Below, one piece after another: positions 50,847-59,574 of a stretch of 64,000 nt of DNA. Made by a program: the position numbers and the translations under genes. The DNA comes from Streptomyces sp. A0642 (GTDB taxonomy: Bacteria > Actinomycetota > Actinomycetes > Streptomycetales > Streptomycetaceae), in NCBI RefSeq assembly GCF_004795105.1, contig NZ_SSBL01000001.1:496001-560000 (forward strand). The letters run 5' to 3'. Numbering within the stretch: position 1 is the stretch's first letter; the number at the start of each line of letters is the position of its first letter. The notes under the pieces are model-generated. The model was given only the letters and a program-made list of their open reading frames with translations. It did no database searches and was not told the origin of the DNA.

Positions 50847-51683
50847 TCAGGCCCTGTGTCCCGGCCTGGGCGGTCGGGAAGCGGGCCGGTAGACGTACGG
50901 AGTCGTCGTGCCCAGCGCCGTGAACCCGAGGCGCTGGAGGATCGGGCGGCTGTCCTCCGTGGCGTCGACCTGGAGGTACCGGTAGCCGCGCTCGGCGGCG
51001 ATCTGCGCCCGGAAGGCGACCAGGGCCCGGTAGACGCCCCTGCCGCGCCACGCCCCGACCGTGCCGCCGCCCCACAGGCCGGCGAAGCCGGTGCCCCGGT
51101 ACAGCTCCATCCGGGCCGAGCTCACCGGCTCGTCGCCCGCCATGGCCACCACCCCGACGAAGTGGTCCGGGTCGTCCCTCAGCCGGGCCAGCACCTGGTG
51201 GCGCAGCCGGGACGAGTCCGAGCCGAAGGCCTGCTCGTGGGCCCGGGCCATCAGCTCCACATCGGCCTCGTCACGCACCCCGCGCAGCCGGACACCCTCC
51301 GGGAGCCGCACGGTCCGGGGCTGGTCCGCGACCGGTGCGACCAGCAGCGTCTCCGGCTCCCCCGCCACGAAGCCGGCCGCCCTCAGCCGCGCCCCGAGGT
51401 CGGCCGGCCTGTCGTGGGCGTACAGCTTCCACTCGAACTCCCCGGACCCGAGCGCCGTGCAGTGGGCCACCTGCGCGGCGATCGCCGCGTCGGCCCGTGC
51501 GGCGTCCAGGTCGGGCGAGGACCACACGACGCCGTTCCAGTCGTGGTCCGTGCCCACCAGCCGTACGACGTCGGCGGTGCGCTCGACGCGGACGCCGGGG
51601 CCGTCCGGCCGGGCCTGCTCCCGCATCTCACGGTCGAAGACGGCCAGGAGCTCTTCACGGTGTGCGGTCGTTTGATCGTTCAT
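50847..51683 (-). CDS. GNAT-family N-acetyltransferase
   Basis: 278 residues. The C-terminal GNAT core has SSARMELYRGTGFAGLWGGG, TVGAWRGRGVYRALVAFRAQ (the R/Q-x-x-G-x-G/A acetyl-CoA loop) and LQVDATEDSRPILQRLGFTA. The N-terminal 120 residues (VVWSSPDLDAARADAAIAAQ) look like a degenerate first GNAT half, a common tandem layout. Transfers an acetyl group from acetyl-CoA to an unknown amine. ATG 51683 opens MNDQTTAHREELLAVFDREM. It is divergent from the Mrr-like gene by 130 bases. Confidence 0.87.
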   Translation of the reverse strand: MNDQTTAHREELLAVFDREMREQARPDGPGVRVERTADVVRLVGTDHDWNGVVWSSPDLDAARADAAIAAQVAHCTALGSGEFEWKLYAHDRPADLGARLRAAGFVAGEPETLLVAPVADQPRTVRLPEGVRLRGVRDEADVELMARAHEQAFGSDSSRLRHQVLARLRDDPDHFVGVVAMAGDEPVSSARMELYRGTGFAGLWGGGTVGAWRGRGVYRALVAFRAQIAAERGYRYLQVDATEDSRPILQRLGFTALGTTTPYVYRPASRPPRPGHRA

Positions 51684-51813
51684 CGGCACACCACAGCACC
51701 GGGGCACGGCCCGGGCAACCGCATTTCCCGGCCGTTGAATCCCGCGGGCCCGGGCACACGGCAGAGATGAATGATCTTGGAAGACTCATATCGGGACAGG
51801 CGGGGCGGCGCGG

Positions 51814-52626
51814 ATGACGGCACCGGTATGCGAGGGGGGCCCGGAGGAGGCCAGGAAGGCCTTCAGCGTGCGCAGGACCGCATTCGGCTTCGGCGCCGTC
51901 GCCCTGCTGATCTGCGGCGGATGGTGGGCGGTGCGCACCGTGTGGGAGGGGGTGTGCAGGCATCCGGCAGCCGTGGTGCCGGTCATGGCCCTCGGAGCGG
52001 CAGGCGTCCTGCTCCTGTACCTCCGCAGGCCGCGCCCCGGACCGCGCGGGGGCCCCGGGCCGCTCACCGAAGCCGTGCACGAGCTCTTCGACCCGCCCCA
52101 GGAGCTGTACGACCCTCCTCACGGACCCGTCGCCCCGGCCCCCGAGCCGTCCGGTCTCTCCTACGACGACGGCACCGCCCGCACGGCCGTCCTGGCCGAA
52201 CCGGAGCCGGCGGAGCCCGAGGAGGAAGCACCGGACTACGCGGCCCTGGACCCCGACGGGTTCGAGGAGGCGATCGCCGCGCTCTGCGAGCGGGACGGCT
52301 GCTTCGACGTGCAGGTGGTGGGCGGAGCGGGCGATCTGGGGGCGGACGTGATCGCGACCGCCCCCGACGGTCGGCGCCTGGTCGTCCAGTGCAAGTGCTA
52401 CGGCCCCACCACCAAGGTCGGTTCCCAGGACCTTCAGCGCTTCGGCGGCACCTGCTACGCCGTTCACGAGGCGGACATCGCCGTCTGCGTCACCACCAGC
52501 GAGTACACCGCCCCCGCCCTGGAGTACGCGGAGCAGTGCGCGATCCTGTGCCTGGACGGCGAGGCGCTCGCGGCCTGGAGCGAGGGCTCCGCACCGCCGC
52601 CGTGGCAGACCGGTGAGGGCCTCTGA
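51814..52626 (+). CDS. Membrane-anchored Mrr-like restriction endonuclease
   Basis: 270 residues. Two hydrophobic segments (about 23-41 and 52-70) are followed by an acidic proline-rich linker (about 75-140) and a C-terminal Mrr_cat nuclease domain (about 144-260): DPDGFEEAIAALCERDGCFD, GDLGADVIATAPDG with Asp178, and VVQCKCYG with Gln192-x-Lys194. These complete the D-(E/Q)-x-K active site of PD-(D/E)xK enzymes. Mrr-type enzymes cut modified or foreign DNA; the membrane tether suggests action at the point of DNA entry. ATG 51814 is the first good start. It is convergent with the TetR gene, with a shared terminator. Confidence 0.85.
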   Translation: MTAPVCEGGPEEARKAFSVRRTAFGFGAVALLICGGWWAVRTVWEGVCRHPAAVVPVMALGAAGVLLLYLRRPRPGPRGGPGPLTEAVHELFDPPQELYDPPHGPVAPAPEPSGLSYDDGTARTAVLAEPEPAEPEEEAPDYAALDPDGFEEAIAALCERDGCFDVQVVGGAGDLGADVIATAPDGRRLVVQCKCYGPTTKVGSQDLQRFGGTCYAVHEADIAVCVTTSEYTAPALEYAEQCAILCLDGEALAAWSEGSAPPPWQTGEGL

Positions 52627-52638
52627 GGCCTCCGGGAA

Positions 52639-52667
52639 GAGGCGGCCGGGAGCGGGACGGCCGCCTC
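52639..52667. terminator. Hairpin between the Mrr-like and TetR genes
   Basis: The perfect 9-bp arms gaggcggcc (52639-52647) and ggccgcctc (52659-52667) enclose an 11-base loop between convergent stops. The right arm overlaps the TetR stop codon. Confidence 0.75.
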
Positions 52668-53481
52668 AGCGCTCCTTGAGCGCCTGCTGGATCGTGCGCA
52701 TCACTTCGTCCAGCGGCGCGTCGGTGCGGGCCACGGCCACCAGGACCTCGCCCTCCGTGCTCACCGAGGCGGCCGGCGGCTTCGCCGGTTCGCTGCCGGC
52801 GGTCCGGCCCGCGCCGATCCCCGTCCCGAACGTGTCGCGGACGATCGCGAACGCCTGGTCCAGCTGCGCCTCCACGTCGCCCTGGCCGTCGGCGCGCAGC
52901 CAGCGGCGCAGCACGTGGTTGTGCGCGGTGACCACGGCGGACGCCGCGACCTCCGCCAGCAGTGGGTCGTCGTTGCCGGCGTGGTGGTCGCGCTCATCGA
53001 AGTGGCCCAGCAGATAGCGCGTGAACAGCCGCTCGTAGCGGGCCACCGAGGCGATCTCCGCCTGCCTGAGGGTGGGCACCTCCCGGGTCAGCTTGTACCG
53101 GGCCACGGAGACCGCGGGCTTCGCCGCGTACATCCGCATGACTTCCTTGATGCCGCGGCAGACCGTGTCGAGCGGGTGCTCGTGCGCGGGAGCCGCGTTC
53201 AGGACCGCCTCGGCCCGTACGAGGGTGTCGTCGTGGTCCGGGAAGATGGCCTCTTCCTTGGACCGGAAGTGCCGGAAGAAGGTCCGCCGGGCGACGCCCG
53301 CCGCGCCCGCGATCTCGTCGACGGTGGTCGCCTCGTACCCCTTCGTGGCGAAGAGCTCCATCGCCGCCGCGGCCAGTTCACGGCGCATTTTGAGCCGTTG
53401 GGCGGCGGCGCGGGTGCCCGCGGCGCTTTCCGGGACGTCGGGCGCGGCGGACACACGGGGGGACCTGGCGGGCTGGGACAT
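52666..53481 (-). CDS. TetR-family transcriptional regulator
   Basis: 271 residues. The helix-turn-helix sits at about residues 30-80: RRELAAAAMELFATKGYEAT, then TVDEIAGAAGVARRTFFRHF and RSKEEAIF. The long helical ligand domain (to about 225) resembles repressors of acyl-CoA metabolism, and a 45-residue tail follows. ATG 53481 is chosen; another ATG six codons upstream lies inside the CTGCA/TGCAG dyad and neither has a ribosome site. Its position between the ccr operon and the hydroxyacyl-CoA dehydrogenase makes it a candidate regulator of acetyl-CoA assimilation, perhaps through the dyad at 50650. That link is inference. Confidence 0.87.
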   Translation of the reverse strand: MSQPARSPRVSAAPDVPESAAGTRAAAQRLKMRRELAAAAMELFATKGYEATTVDEIAGAAGVARRTFFRHFRSKEEAIFPDHDDTLVRAEAVLNAAPAHEHPLDTVCRGIKEVMRMYAAKPAVSVARYKLTREVPTLRQAEIASVARYERLFTRYLLGHFDERDHHAGNDDPLLAEVAASAVVTAHNHVLRRWLRADGQGDVEAQLDQAFAIVRDTFGTGIGAGRTAGSEPAKPPAASVSTEGEVLVAVARTDAPLDEVMRTIQQALKER

Positions 53482-53493
53482 GGTGTGAACGTA

Positions 53494-53507
53494 CTGCATC
53501 GGTGCAG
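53494..53507. promoter_or_regulatory. CTGCA-4-TGCAG dyad at the TetR gene start
   Basis: A perfect 5-bp dyad (spacer TCGG) 13 bases before the chosen TetR start, where an autoregulatory operator is expected. It does not match the CGCAAAC dyad near ccrA. Confidence 0.35.
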
Positions 53508-53611
53508 GAGAGCGCGCCTGTGGGGGCGGCCCGCCCGGGGGGCCGAGCAGCCCGCCCCAGCCGGCTCCCGGCCCGGAGCGCCCCGCGGGGGGTCCTCCGG
53601 GCCGGGACCCC

Positions 53612-55393
53612 TCAGCGGCGGGCATATTCGCGGAAGCCGCGCCCCGTCTTGCGGCCGAGGCAGCCCGCGGCCACCAGGTGCTCCAGGAGCGGCGCCGGGG
53701 CGAGGCCCGGGTCGCGGAACTCGCTGTGCAGCACCTTCTCGATGGCCAGCGAGACATCGAGCCCGACGACGTCCAGGAGCTCGAAGGGCCCCATCGGGTA
53801 GCCGCCGCCCAGCTTCATCGCGGCGTCGATGTCGTCGAGGCTCGCGTAGTGCTCCTCGACCATCTTGATGGCGTTGTTGAGGTACGGGAACAGCAGCGCG
53901 TTCACGATGAACCCGGCCCGGTCCCCGCAGTCCACCGGGTGCTTGCGCACCTTCCCGCAGACCTCGCGGACCGTGGCGTGCACGTCGTCGGCGGTGAGCA
54001 CCGTACGGACGACCTCGACCAGCTTCATGGCCGGCGCCGGGTTGAAGAAGTGCATCCCGATGACGTCCTCGGGCCGCGAGGTGGCCCGGGCGATGGAGAC
54101 GACGGGCAGCGAGGAGGTGGTGGTGGCGAGCACCGCGCCCGGTCGGCACACCTTGTCCAGCGTGGCGAACAGCTGCTGCTTGACCAGCAGGTCCTCGGCG
54201 ACGGCCTCGACGGCGAGGTCGACCCGGTCGAAGGAGTCCAGCGACCCCGCCGCGGTGATCCGGGCGAGCGTCTCGTCCCGGGCGCCGGCCGTCAGCCGCC
54301 CCTTGGCGACGGAGCGCTCCAGCGACTTGGCGATCCGGGCCTTGGCGATGTCCGCCTTCTCCTGGCTGCGCGCGGCGAGCACCACGTCGTACCCGGCCTT
54401 CGCGAAGACCTCGGCGATTCCCGACGCCATCGTTCCCGACCCCGCGACGCCGACCGAACGCACGGTGCGTCCGGCGCCCGCCCCGGCGTCCCCGGCCGGA
54501 GTCAGCGCGTCCGGCACCACCGTCTGGCTGCCGGGCTCCGTGTACGTGTAGAAGCCGCGACCCGCCTTGCGGCCGGTCAGCCCGGCCGCGCTGAGCTGGC
54601 CCAGGACGGGCGCCGGGGCGTGCAGCCGGTCGTGCGAGGCGGAGTACATCGCCTCCAGGACGGTACGGGCGGTGTCGATCCCGATCAGGTCCAGCAGTGC
54701 GAGCGGGCCCATCGGCAGACCGCAGCCCAGCTTCATCGCCGCGTCGATGTCCTCGCGGGAGGCGTAGTTCGCCTCGTACATGGCGGCTGCCTGGTTGAGG
54801 TAGCCGAACAGCAGGCCGTCGGCGACGAACCCCGGCCGGTCCCCGACCGCGACCGGCTCCTTGCCCAGCTCCCGGGCGAGTGCGGTGACGGCCTCGACGG
54901 CCGGCGGCGCGGTCAGCACCGAGGAGACCACCTCGACCAGCTTCATGGCCGGCGCCGGGTTGAAGAAGTGCAGCCCGAGGACCCGCTCCGGGTGCTGCGA
55001 CTCCGCGGCGAGGCGGGTCACCGACAGCGCGTTGGTGCCCGTGGCGAGGATGGCGGTGGGCGAGACGACCGCGTCGAGCTCGCGGAAGAGCTGCTGCTTG
55101 ATCTCGTACGTCTCCGGCACGACCTCGATGACGAGCTCCGCGTCCGCGGCTGCCGCGAGGTCGGAGAAGGTCCGGAACCGGGCGAGGGCGTCGCGCCGTT
55201 CCTCCTCCGTGATCCGCTCGCGCTGCACGGCGCGGGCGGTGGAGGCCTCCAGGGAGGCGACGGCCTGGCGGGCGGCCGCTTCGCTGACGTCGATACCGAT
55301 GACCTCGCGGCCGGCGCAGGCCAGGACCTCGGCGATGCCGGTGCCCATGGTGCCGAGGCCGACGACGGCAATGGTGCTGAACGGGGTGTCCAT
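53612..55393 (-). CDS. Double-domain 3-hydroxyacyl-CoA (3-hydroxybutyryl-CoA) dehydrogenase
   Basis: 593 residues, two complete copies of the roughly 285-residue dehydrogenase in tandem. Copy 1: GLGTMGTGIAE (13-22), His142 in LHFFNPAPAMK, Glu154, but Asp192 in PGFVADGLL where the family has the catalytic Asn. Copy 2: GSGTMASGIAE (319-328), His448, Glu460 and Asn497 in AGFIVNALL, all intact. A 25-residue Ala/Gly-rich linker joins them. It interconverts 3-hydroxybutyryl-CoA and acetoacetyl-CoA with NAD(P), upstream of crotonyl-CoA and hence of Ccr. ATG 55393 follows ggag at seven bases. It is divergent from the HEAT-repeat gene. Confidence 0.9.
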   Translation of the reverse strand: MDTPFSTIAVVGLGTMGTGIAEVLACAGREVIGIDVSEAAARQAVASLEASTARAVQRERITEEERRDALARFRTFSDLAAAADAELVIEVVPETYEIKQQLFRELDAVVSPTAILATGTNALSVTRLAAESQHPERVLGLHFFNPAPAMKLVEVVSSVLTAPPAVEAVTALARELGKEPVAVGDRPGFVADGLLFGYLNQAAAMYEANYASREDIDAAMKLGCGLPMGPLALLDLIGIDTARTVLEAMYSASHDRLHAPAPVLGQLSAAGLTGRKAGRGFYTYTEPGSQTVVPDALTPAGDAGAGAGRTVRSVGVAGSGTMASGIAEVFAKAGYDVVLAARSQEKADIAKARIAKSLERSVAKGRLTAGARDETLARITAAGSLDSFDRVDLAVEAVAEDLLVKQQLFATLDKVCRPGAVLATTTSSLPVVSIARATSRPEDVIGMHFFNPAPAMKLVEVVRTVLTADDVHATVREVCGKVRKHPVDCGDRAGFIVNALLFPYLNNAIKMVEEHYASLDDIDAAMKLGGGYPMGPFELLDVVGLDVSLAIEKVLHSEFRDPGLAPAPLLEHLVAAGCLGRKTGRGFREYARR

Positions 55394-55658
55394 CACGGGA
55401 CTCCAGGGATGAGTGACGGCTGAGGGACGCACGGGGCGCGGCCGATGAGAGGGGCCGAGGGGCCCGACCGGCGCGTGGCGTGCGGGAATTGCCTGTCGTG
55501 GTGCTCGGGTTCCGGGCGTGCGGTACACGCCGGAACCGGGAAAGGGCGACGGACTCTGTCCCGGAGTCCGTCTCGCACAGTGCCGAACCGACAAACACTC
55601 AGGTGGCTGCGTCACCAGGCCACCGGAGCCGGCGGGGGAGTGTCCCGCTCACATGAGG

Positions 55659-55675
55659 TTAACCGGCGAGTAACG
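55659..55675. promoter_or_regulatory. GTTAACCGGCGAGTAAC imperfect dyad upstream of the dehydrogenase
   Basis: The outer GTTA/TAAC arms are perfect and the centre CCGG-rich, in the 368-base divergent interval 55394-55761. The word resembles the TTAC-(N)-GTAA style operators of acyl-CoA-responsive regulators. On the other side, TACGCT ends about nine bases before the HEAT gene ATG (leaderless promoter candidate). There is no gene in the interval. Confidence 0.35.
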
Positions 55676-55761
55676 AGCGCGCCAGTCCCGGGTTGTTGTG
55701 GTCCCCCTCACATCTTTCGTCCTCGCCGCCACGCTGTGTGCCCACCGATACGCTGACGGTC

Positions 55762-56334
55762 ATGGATGAGGAGTTCCGGTCGCTGACGCACCGGCTGGCG
55801 GACGAGGCGGGGGAGTCGGCGGCCTACCGCGGGCTGCTGGCCACCGAGGACCACGAGGAACTGGCCCGGGTGCTCATCGAGCGCGAACGGCCGCTCTGGG
55901 CGCGCGAGATCGCCGCGTTCCGGCTGGGCTGCGGCGGTGACCGCCGCGCCTTCGAGACCCTGGTCCTGCTGCTCAACCACCGCGACCCGGAGCGCTGCGT
56001 CACCGCCGCCCACGCCCTGTACCGCCTCGGCGACCCCCGCACCCCCCGGGCTGCCGCGGCGCTCGCCACCAACACCCTGCGCACCGCGTACGCTCTGCAC
56101 CCGGTCCGCCTGCTCACCGCACTGCGGGCCCCCGAGTCCGTGCCCGCCCTCATCAGCACGCTGTCCCGGCTGCTGGGCCCCGACGAACCCCACTGGCGGG
56201 TGGCCCTGGCCTGCGTCGAGGGCCTGGGCCGGCTCGGCGACGCCCGGGCCCGCCCGGTCCTGGAGGCGGCCCTTCCGCACCCCCGCCTCGGCCCGGCGGC
56301 CGAGGCCGCCCTCGGCAGCCTGCCGACGGGCTGA
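55762..56334 (+). CDS. HEAT-repeat protein
   Basis: 190 residues, all helical. It has repeated HEAT-like units with Ala/Leu spacing: LLLNHRDPERCVTAAHALYR, then LGDPRTPRAAAALA; LLTALRAPESVPALISTLSR; and VALACVEGLGRLGDARARPV, then LEAAL. Such arrays are scaffolds for protein binding; no catalytic residue is visible and no partner can be named. There is no ribosome site at ATG 55762, so probably leaderless. It is convergent with the TAP-type peptidase gene. Confidence 0.8.
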   Translation: MDEEFRSLTHRLADEAGESAAYRGLLATEDHEELARVLIERERPLWAREIAAFRLGCGGDRRAFETLVLLLNHRDPERCVTAAHALYRLGDPRTPRAAAALATNTLRTAYALHPVRLLTALRAPESVPALISTLSRLLGPDEPHWRVALACVEGLGRLGDARARPVLEAALPHPRLGPAAEAALGSLPTG

Positions 56335-56426
56335 GGGCCGGGACGCACCGCATCTCGGGCACCGCGACACCGGGCACCCCGATGGACTCCGTCGCGCCGA
56401 CGGCACGAAAACCCGCTCTTTCGGGA

Positions 56427-56558
56427 AGCGGCGGGCCCGCGCGTTCGGGAGGAGCGGCGGGCCCGCGCGTCCGTAGAGGAGCGGCGGGCCGTGCGTGCGT
56501 ACAGGAGCGGCGGGCCACGCGCGTCAGAGAGAAGCGGCGGGCCCGTGCGTTCTCCTCC
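56427..56558. repeat. Degenerate 26-27-bp tandem repeat, five units
   Basis: The 11-base core AGCGGCGGGCC recurs exactly at 56427, 56453, 56480, 56506 and 56533, with spacing 26, 27, 26, 27. The intervening bases (for example cgcgcgttcgggagg) are similar but drift. It lies in the 324-base interval between convergent genes, which has no gene. It is not a CRISPR: the spacers are repeat-like and too short. It could also act in transcript ending, as the two genes converge on it. Confidence 0.88.
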
Positions 56559-56658
56559 ACCACCCGGAGCGCGAGGCAGGAGCGACCGGCCGGCGTGGGG
56601 CGCGAGCACCGCCGCCCTCAGGGGCCGGCACGGCCCCGGTCCCGGTCTGCTCCTGTGC

Positions 56659-58251
56659 TCAGCCCCGGAAGCCGAGCAGCCCGTGCAGCGTGCTGCCGCG
56701 GTCGTTCCCGTCCGTGCGGGAGGCCGGGCGGGCGGACTTGGCGGCCTTCGGCTCGGGATCGGGTGTCTTCGCGCAGACCGCGTCCGCGTCGCCGCTCCTG
56801 CCGCGGGGCACGGTGCCCTTGGCCAGGTAGTCGGCCAGGTACCGGTCCAGGCAGTCGTTGCCGCTCAGCGTGACGCCGTGGTTGCCGCCGCCCTGCTCGA
56901 CCACCAGGCTCGAACCCTTGAGCTTCCGGTGCAGGGTGACGCCGCCCTCGTACGGAGTCGCCGCGTCGTCCGTCGCCTGGAAGAGCAGCGCCGGCGGCAG
57001 TGCGCGGTTGGAGACCCGGACCGGGTTCAGCGGCTCCACCGGCCAGTCGGCGCACGGGGCGTTGTACCAGGTGTTGCCCCAGGTCATGAACGGCGCCTTG
57101 GCGTGGACCCGCCGGCTGTCGCTGCGCCAGACGTTCCAGTCGCCGGGCCACTGGGCGTCCCGGCACTGCACGGCCGAGTAGACCGAGTACCCGTTGTCGC
57201 CCTCCGCGTCGACCGCGCCGAAGCGCTCGTACGCCTTGACCAGGGCCTTGTCGTCCTTGTCGTTCACATAGGCCGCGAACGCCCCGGCCAGCGTGGGCCA
57301 GTAGCCGTTGTAGTAGCCGCCCGGCAGGAACGTGTCGTCCAGCTCTCCCGCGCCGACCTTCCCGCCCGCGGGATGCTTCTTCACCGCCTCCCGCATCCGG
57401 TACCAGGCCGCCTCGACCTTCGCCGGGTCGCTGCCGAGCCCGTACGCGGCGTCGTGCCCGGCCACCCACGCGGCGAACGCCTTGTGGCGGGTGTCGAACG
57501 CGTAGTCCTGGCTGATGTTGTCGTCGTACCAGACCCCGCCCGGGTCCACGTTCGAGTCGAGGACCAGGCGCCGGACGCGGTCCGGGAACAGCTTGGCGTA
57601 CACCGCGCCCAGATAGGTGCCGTAGGAGTAGCCGAGGTAGTTGAGCTGCCGTGAGCCCGTCGCGCGGCGGATCACGTCGAGATCCTTGGCCGTGCTGACC
57701 GTGTCCATGTAGGGCAGCAGGTCCGGGTACTTCTCGCCGCAGGAGGCCGCGAAGGCGCGGGCGCGGTTCCGGTTGGTCCGCTCGTCCCCGAGGGAGTGCG
57801 GCACCGGATCGGGCCGTACCGGGTCGAAGTACTTCGGTACGCAGTCCAGGGCCGGCCGGCTGCGGCCCACGCCGCGCGGGTCGAACCCGATCACGTCGTA
57901 CTGGGCGGCCACCTTCTGCGGCAGCGAGGCGGCGACGAAACCGGCCATGGACCGGCCGCTGCCGCCGGGACCGCCCGGGTTGACCAGCAGCGGCCCCTGG
58001 AAGGTCTTCGCCGTGTGCGGGACCCGGGTGAGGGCGAGGGTGATCTCCCGGCCCGACGGGTCGTCGTGGTCGAGCGGGGCGTGCACCGACGCGCACTGGA
58101 GCGTCGGGTACGACGGGGTGCCGCAGTCGGTCCACTTGAGCGACGCTGCACGCTGCGCGCCGCCGTCGGCGCTCGCCGGTGACGGCGCGGCGGTCACCAG
58201 ACCGGCGACCGTCGCCCCGACGGCGAACAGAATTCCTGAACGGTTCGTCAT
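56659..58251 (-). CDS. Secreted TAP-type alpha/beta hydrolase (tripeptidyl aminopeptidase-like)
   Basis: 530 residues. The signal peptide is MTNRSGILFAVGATVAGLVT, then AAPSPASA (cleavage near 28). LLVNPGGPGGSGRSMAGFVA is the oxyanion loop, VIGFDPRGVGRS follows, and LGYSYGTYLGAVYAKLFPDR carries the nucleophile Ser. The C-terminal TAP-like lid and triad part has ALLFQATDDAATPYEGGVTL and His in EQGGGNHGVTLSGNDCLDRY. This is the SlpD/SlpE and Tap group of streptomycete exopeptidases acting outside the cell. ATG 58251 follows gggagg. The last 35 residues are polar and variable. Confidence 0.9.
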   Translation of the reverse strand: MTNRSGILFAVGATVAGLVTAAPSPASADGGAQRAASLKWTDCGTPSYPTLQCASVHAPLDHDDPSGREITLALTRVPHTAKTFQGPLLVNPGGPGGSGRSMAGFVAASLPQKVAAQYDVIGFDPRGVGRSRPALDCVPKYFDPVRPDPVPHSLGDERTNRNRARAFAASCGEKYPDLLPYMDTVSTAKDLDVIRRATGSRQLNYLGYSYGTYLGAVYAKLFPDRVRRLVLDSNVDPGGVWYDDNISQDYAFDTRHKAFAAWVAGHDAAYGLGSDPAKVEAAWYRMREAVKKHPAGGKVGAGELDDTFLPGGYYNGYWPTLAGAFAAYVNDKDDKALVKAYERFGAVDAEGDNGYSVYSAVQCRDAQWPGDWNVWRSDSRRVHAKAPFMTWGNTWYNAPCADWPVEPLNPVRVSNRALPPALLFQATDDAATPYEGGVTLHRKLKGSSLVVEQGGGNHGVTLSGNDCLDRYLADYLAKGTVPRGRSGDADAVCAKTPDPEPKAAKSARPASRTDGNDRGSTLHGLLGFRG

Positions 58252-58375
58252 ATGGCCTCCCGTGGTGGGGGAACACGGCTGCGCGCGGCGCAGCCCCCGC
58301 CGCATGCTCCCCGTATTCGGGACCGGAAGGACCTGTTCTGACGAGAGATGACCCGTTTGCCGTCGGTGCCGTCCC

Positions 58376-59425
58376 TCAGAGCAGCGTCAGCTGGGTGGGC
58401 TCGGAACCGGGCGGCGGGGTCTGCGGCGCGCCGCTCTCGCGGAAGCCGCGCGCGGGGGCGCGGTGCGAGGGCCCGATGCCGTACTCCGTGGCCAGCTCGT
58501 GCACGTGCCGGGTGATGCGGCGCTGGTACCAGGTGGGCGCGTAGGCGCCGTCCGCGTACAGCCGCTCGTACCGCCGCACCAGGTGCGGGTGGTGGTGGCC
58601 GAGCCACTCCATGAACCACTCCCGGGCCCCCGGGCGCAGATGGAGGACGAGCGGGGTCACCGAGGTCGCGCCGGCGGCGGCGATCGCACGGACCGTCGCC
58701 CTCAGCTGGTCGGGCCGGTCGCCGAGGTACGGGATGACGGGCGCCATCAGCACCCCGCACCCGATGCCGTGCTCGCTGAGCGTGCGTACGACGTCGAGCC
58801 GCCGCTCCGGGGAAGGGGTGCCGGGTTCCACGGTGCGCCAGAGTCCGGCGTCGGTGAAGCCCACGGAGACCGAGACGCCGACCTCGGTGACCTCGGCGGA
58901 CTGCCGCAGCAGCTCCAGGTCGCGGAGGATCAGCGTGCCCTTGGTGAGGATGGAGAAGGGGTTCGCGTGGTCGCGCAGGGCCGTGAGGATGCCGGGCATC
59001 AGCCGGTAGCGGCCCTCGGCCCGCTGGTAGCAGTCGACGTTGGTGCCCATCGCGATGTGCGCGCCGTGCCAGCGCGGTGAGGCGAGCTCGCGGCGCACCA
59101 GATCCGGGGCGTTGATCTTGACCACGATCTGCGAGTCGAAGCCGAGCCCGGTGTCGAGGTCCAGGTAGCTGTGCGTCTTGCGTGCGAAGCAGTAGACGCA
59201 GGCGTGGGAGCAGCCCCGGTAGGGATTGACGGTCCATTCGAACGGCATGCGGGACGCGCCCGGCACCCGGTTCACGATCGAGCGGGCCCGGACCTCGTGA
59301 AAGGTGATGCCTTTGAATTCCGGCGTGTCGAAGGTGCGGGTCGTCACCGCGTCCGCGGCGAAGAGCGCGCCGGTGGCCGGTGTGGTGGTGTTGGCGGGGT
59401 TATCTGCCAGATTGTCCCAGCGCAT
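58376..59425 (-). CDS. Radical SAM protein (Rv2578c / SplB-like family)
   Basis: 349 residues. The cluster motif is NPYRGCSHACVYCFARKTHS (Cys-x3-Cys-x2-Cys) near residues 73-85, followed by IVVKINAPDLVRRELAS, AMGTNVDCYQRAEGRYRLMP and SVSVGFTDAGLWRTVEPGTP, GTPSPERRLDVVRTLSEHGI. This is the actinobacterial Rv2578c family, related to spore photoproduct lyase-like enzymes. The reaction is unknown. ATG 59425 has gaggagg at six bases. The C-terminal 30 residues are proline-rich. It is divergent from the SRPBCC gene. Confidence 0.9.
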   Translation of the reverse strand: MRWDNLADNPANTTTPATGALFAADAVTTRTFDTPEFKGITFHEVRARSIVNRVPGASRMPFEWTVNPYRGCSHACVYCFARKTHSYLDLDTGLGFDSQIVVKINAPDLVRRELASPRWHGAHIAMGTNVDCYQRAEGRYRLMPGILTALRDHANPFSILTKGTLILRDLELLRQSAEVTEVGVSVSVGFTDAGLWRTVEPGTPSPERRLDVVRTLSEHGIGCGVLMAPVIPYLGDRPDQLRATVRAIAAAGATSVTPLVLHLRPGAREWFMEWLGHHHPHLVRRYERLYADGAYAPTWYQRRITRHVHELATEYGIGPSHRAPARGFRESGAPQTPPPGSEPTQLTLL

Positions 59426-59574
59426 GGACGCCTCCTCGGTAGTACTGGCCCGAGAATAGAACATTTGTTCCCTTGATCGTTTTCTCCCCTTCGTCCCGGG
59501 CCGGATTTTGAGCCGGGCTGCTGAGGTGGTTGGCTCAGCACGCCCCCGAACAACCGAGTGCTGGAGGAACAGCC

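Noticed and set aside
56427..56558. Evenly spaced repeats that could suggest a CRISPR array
   Set aside because: The conserved core is only 11 bases, the intervals are themselves similar, the period is 26-27 bases, and no cas gene is present.
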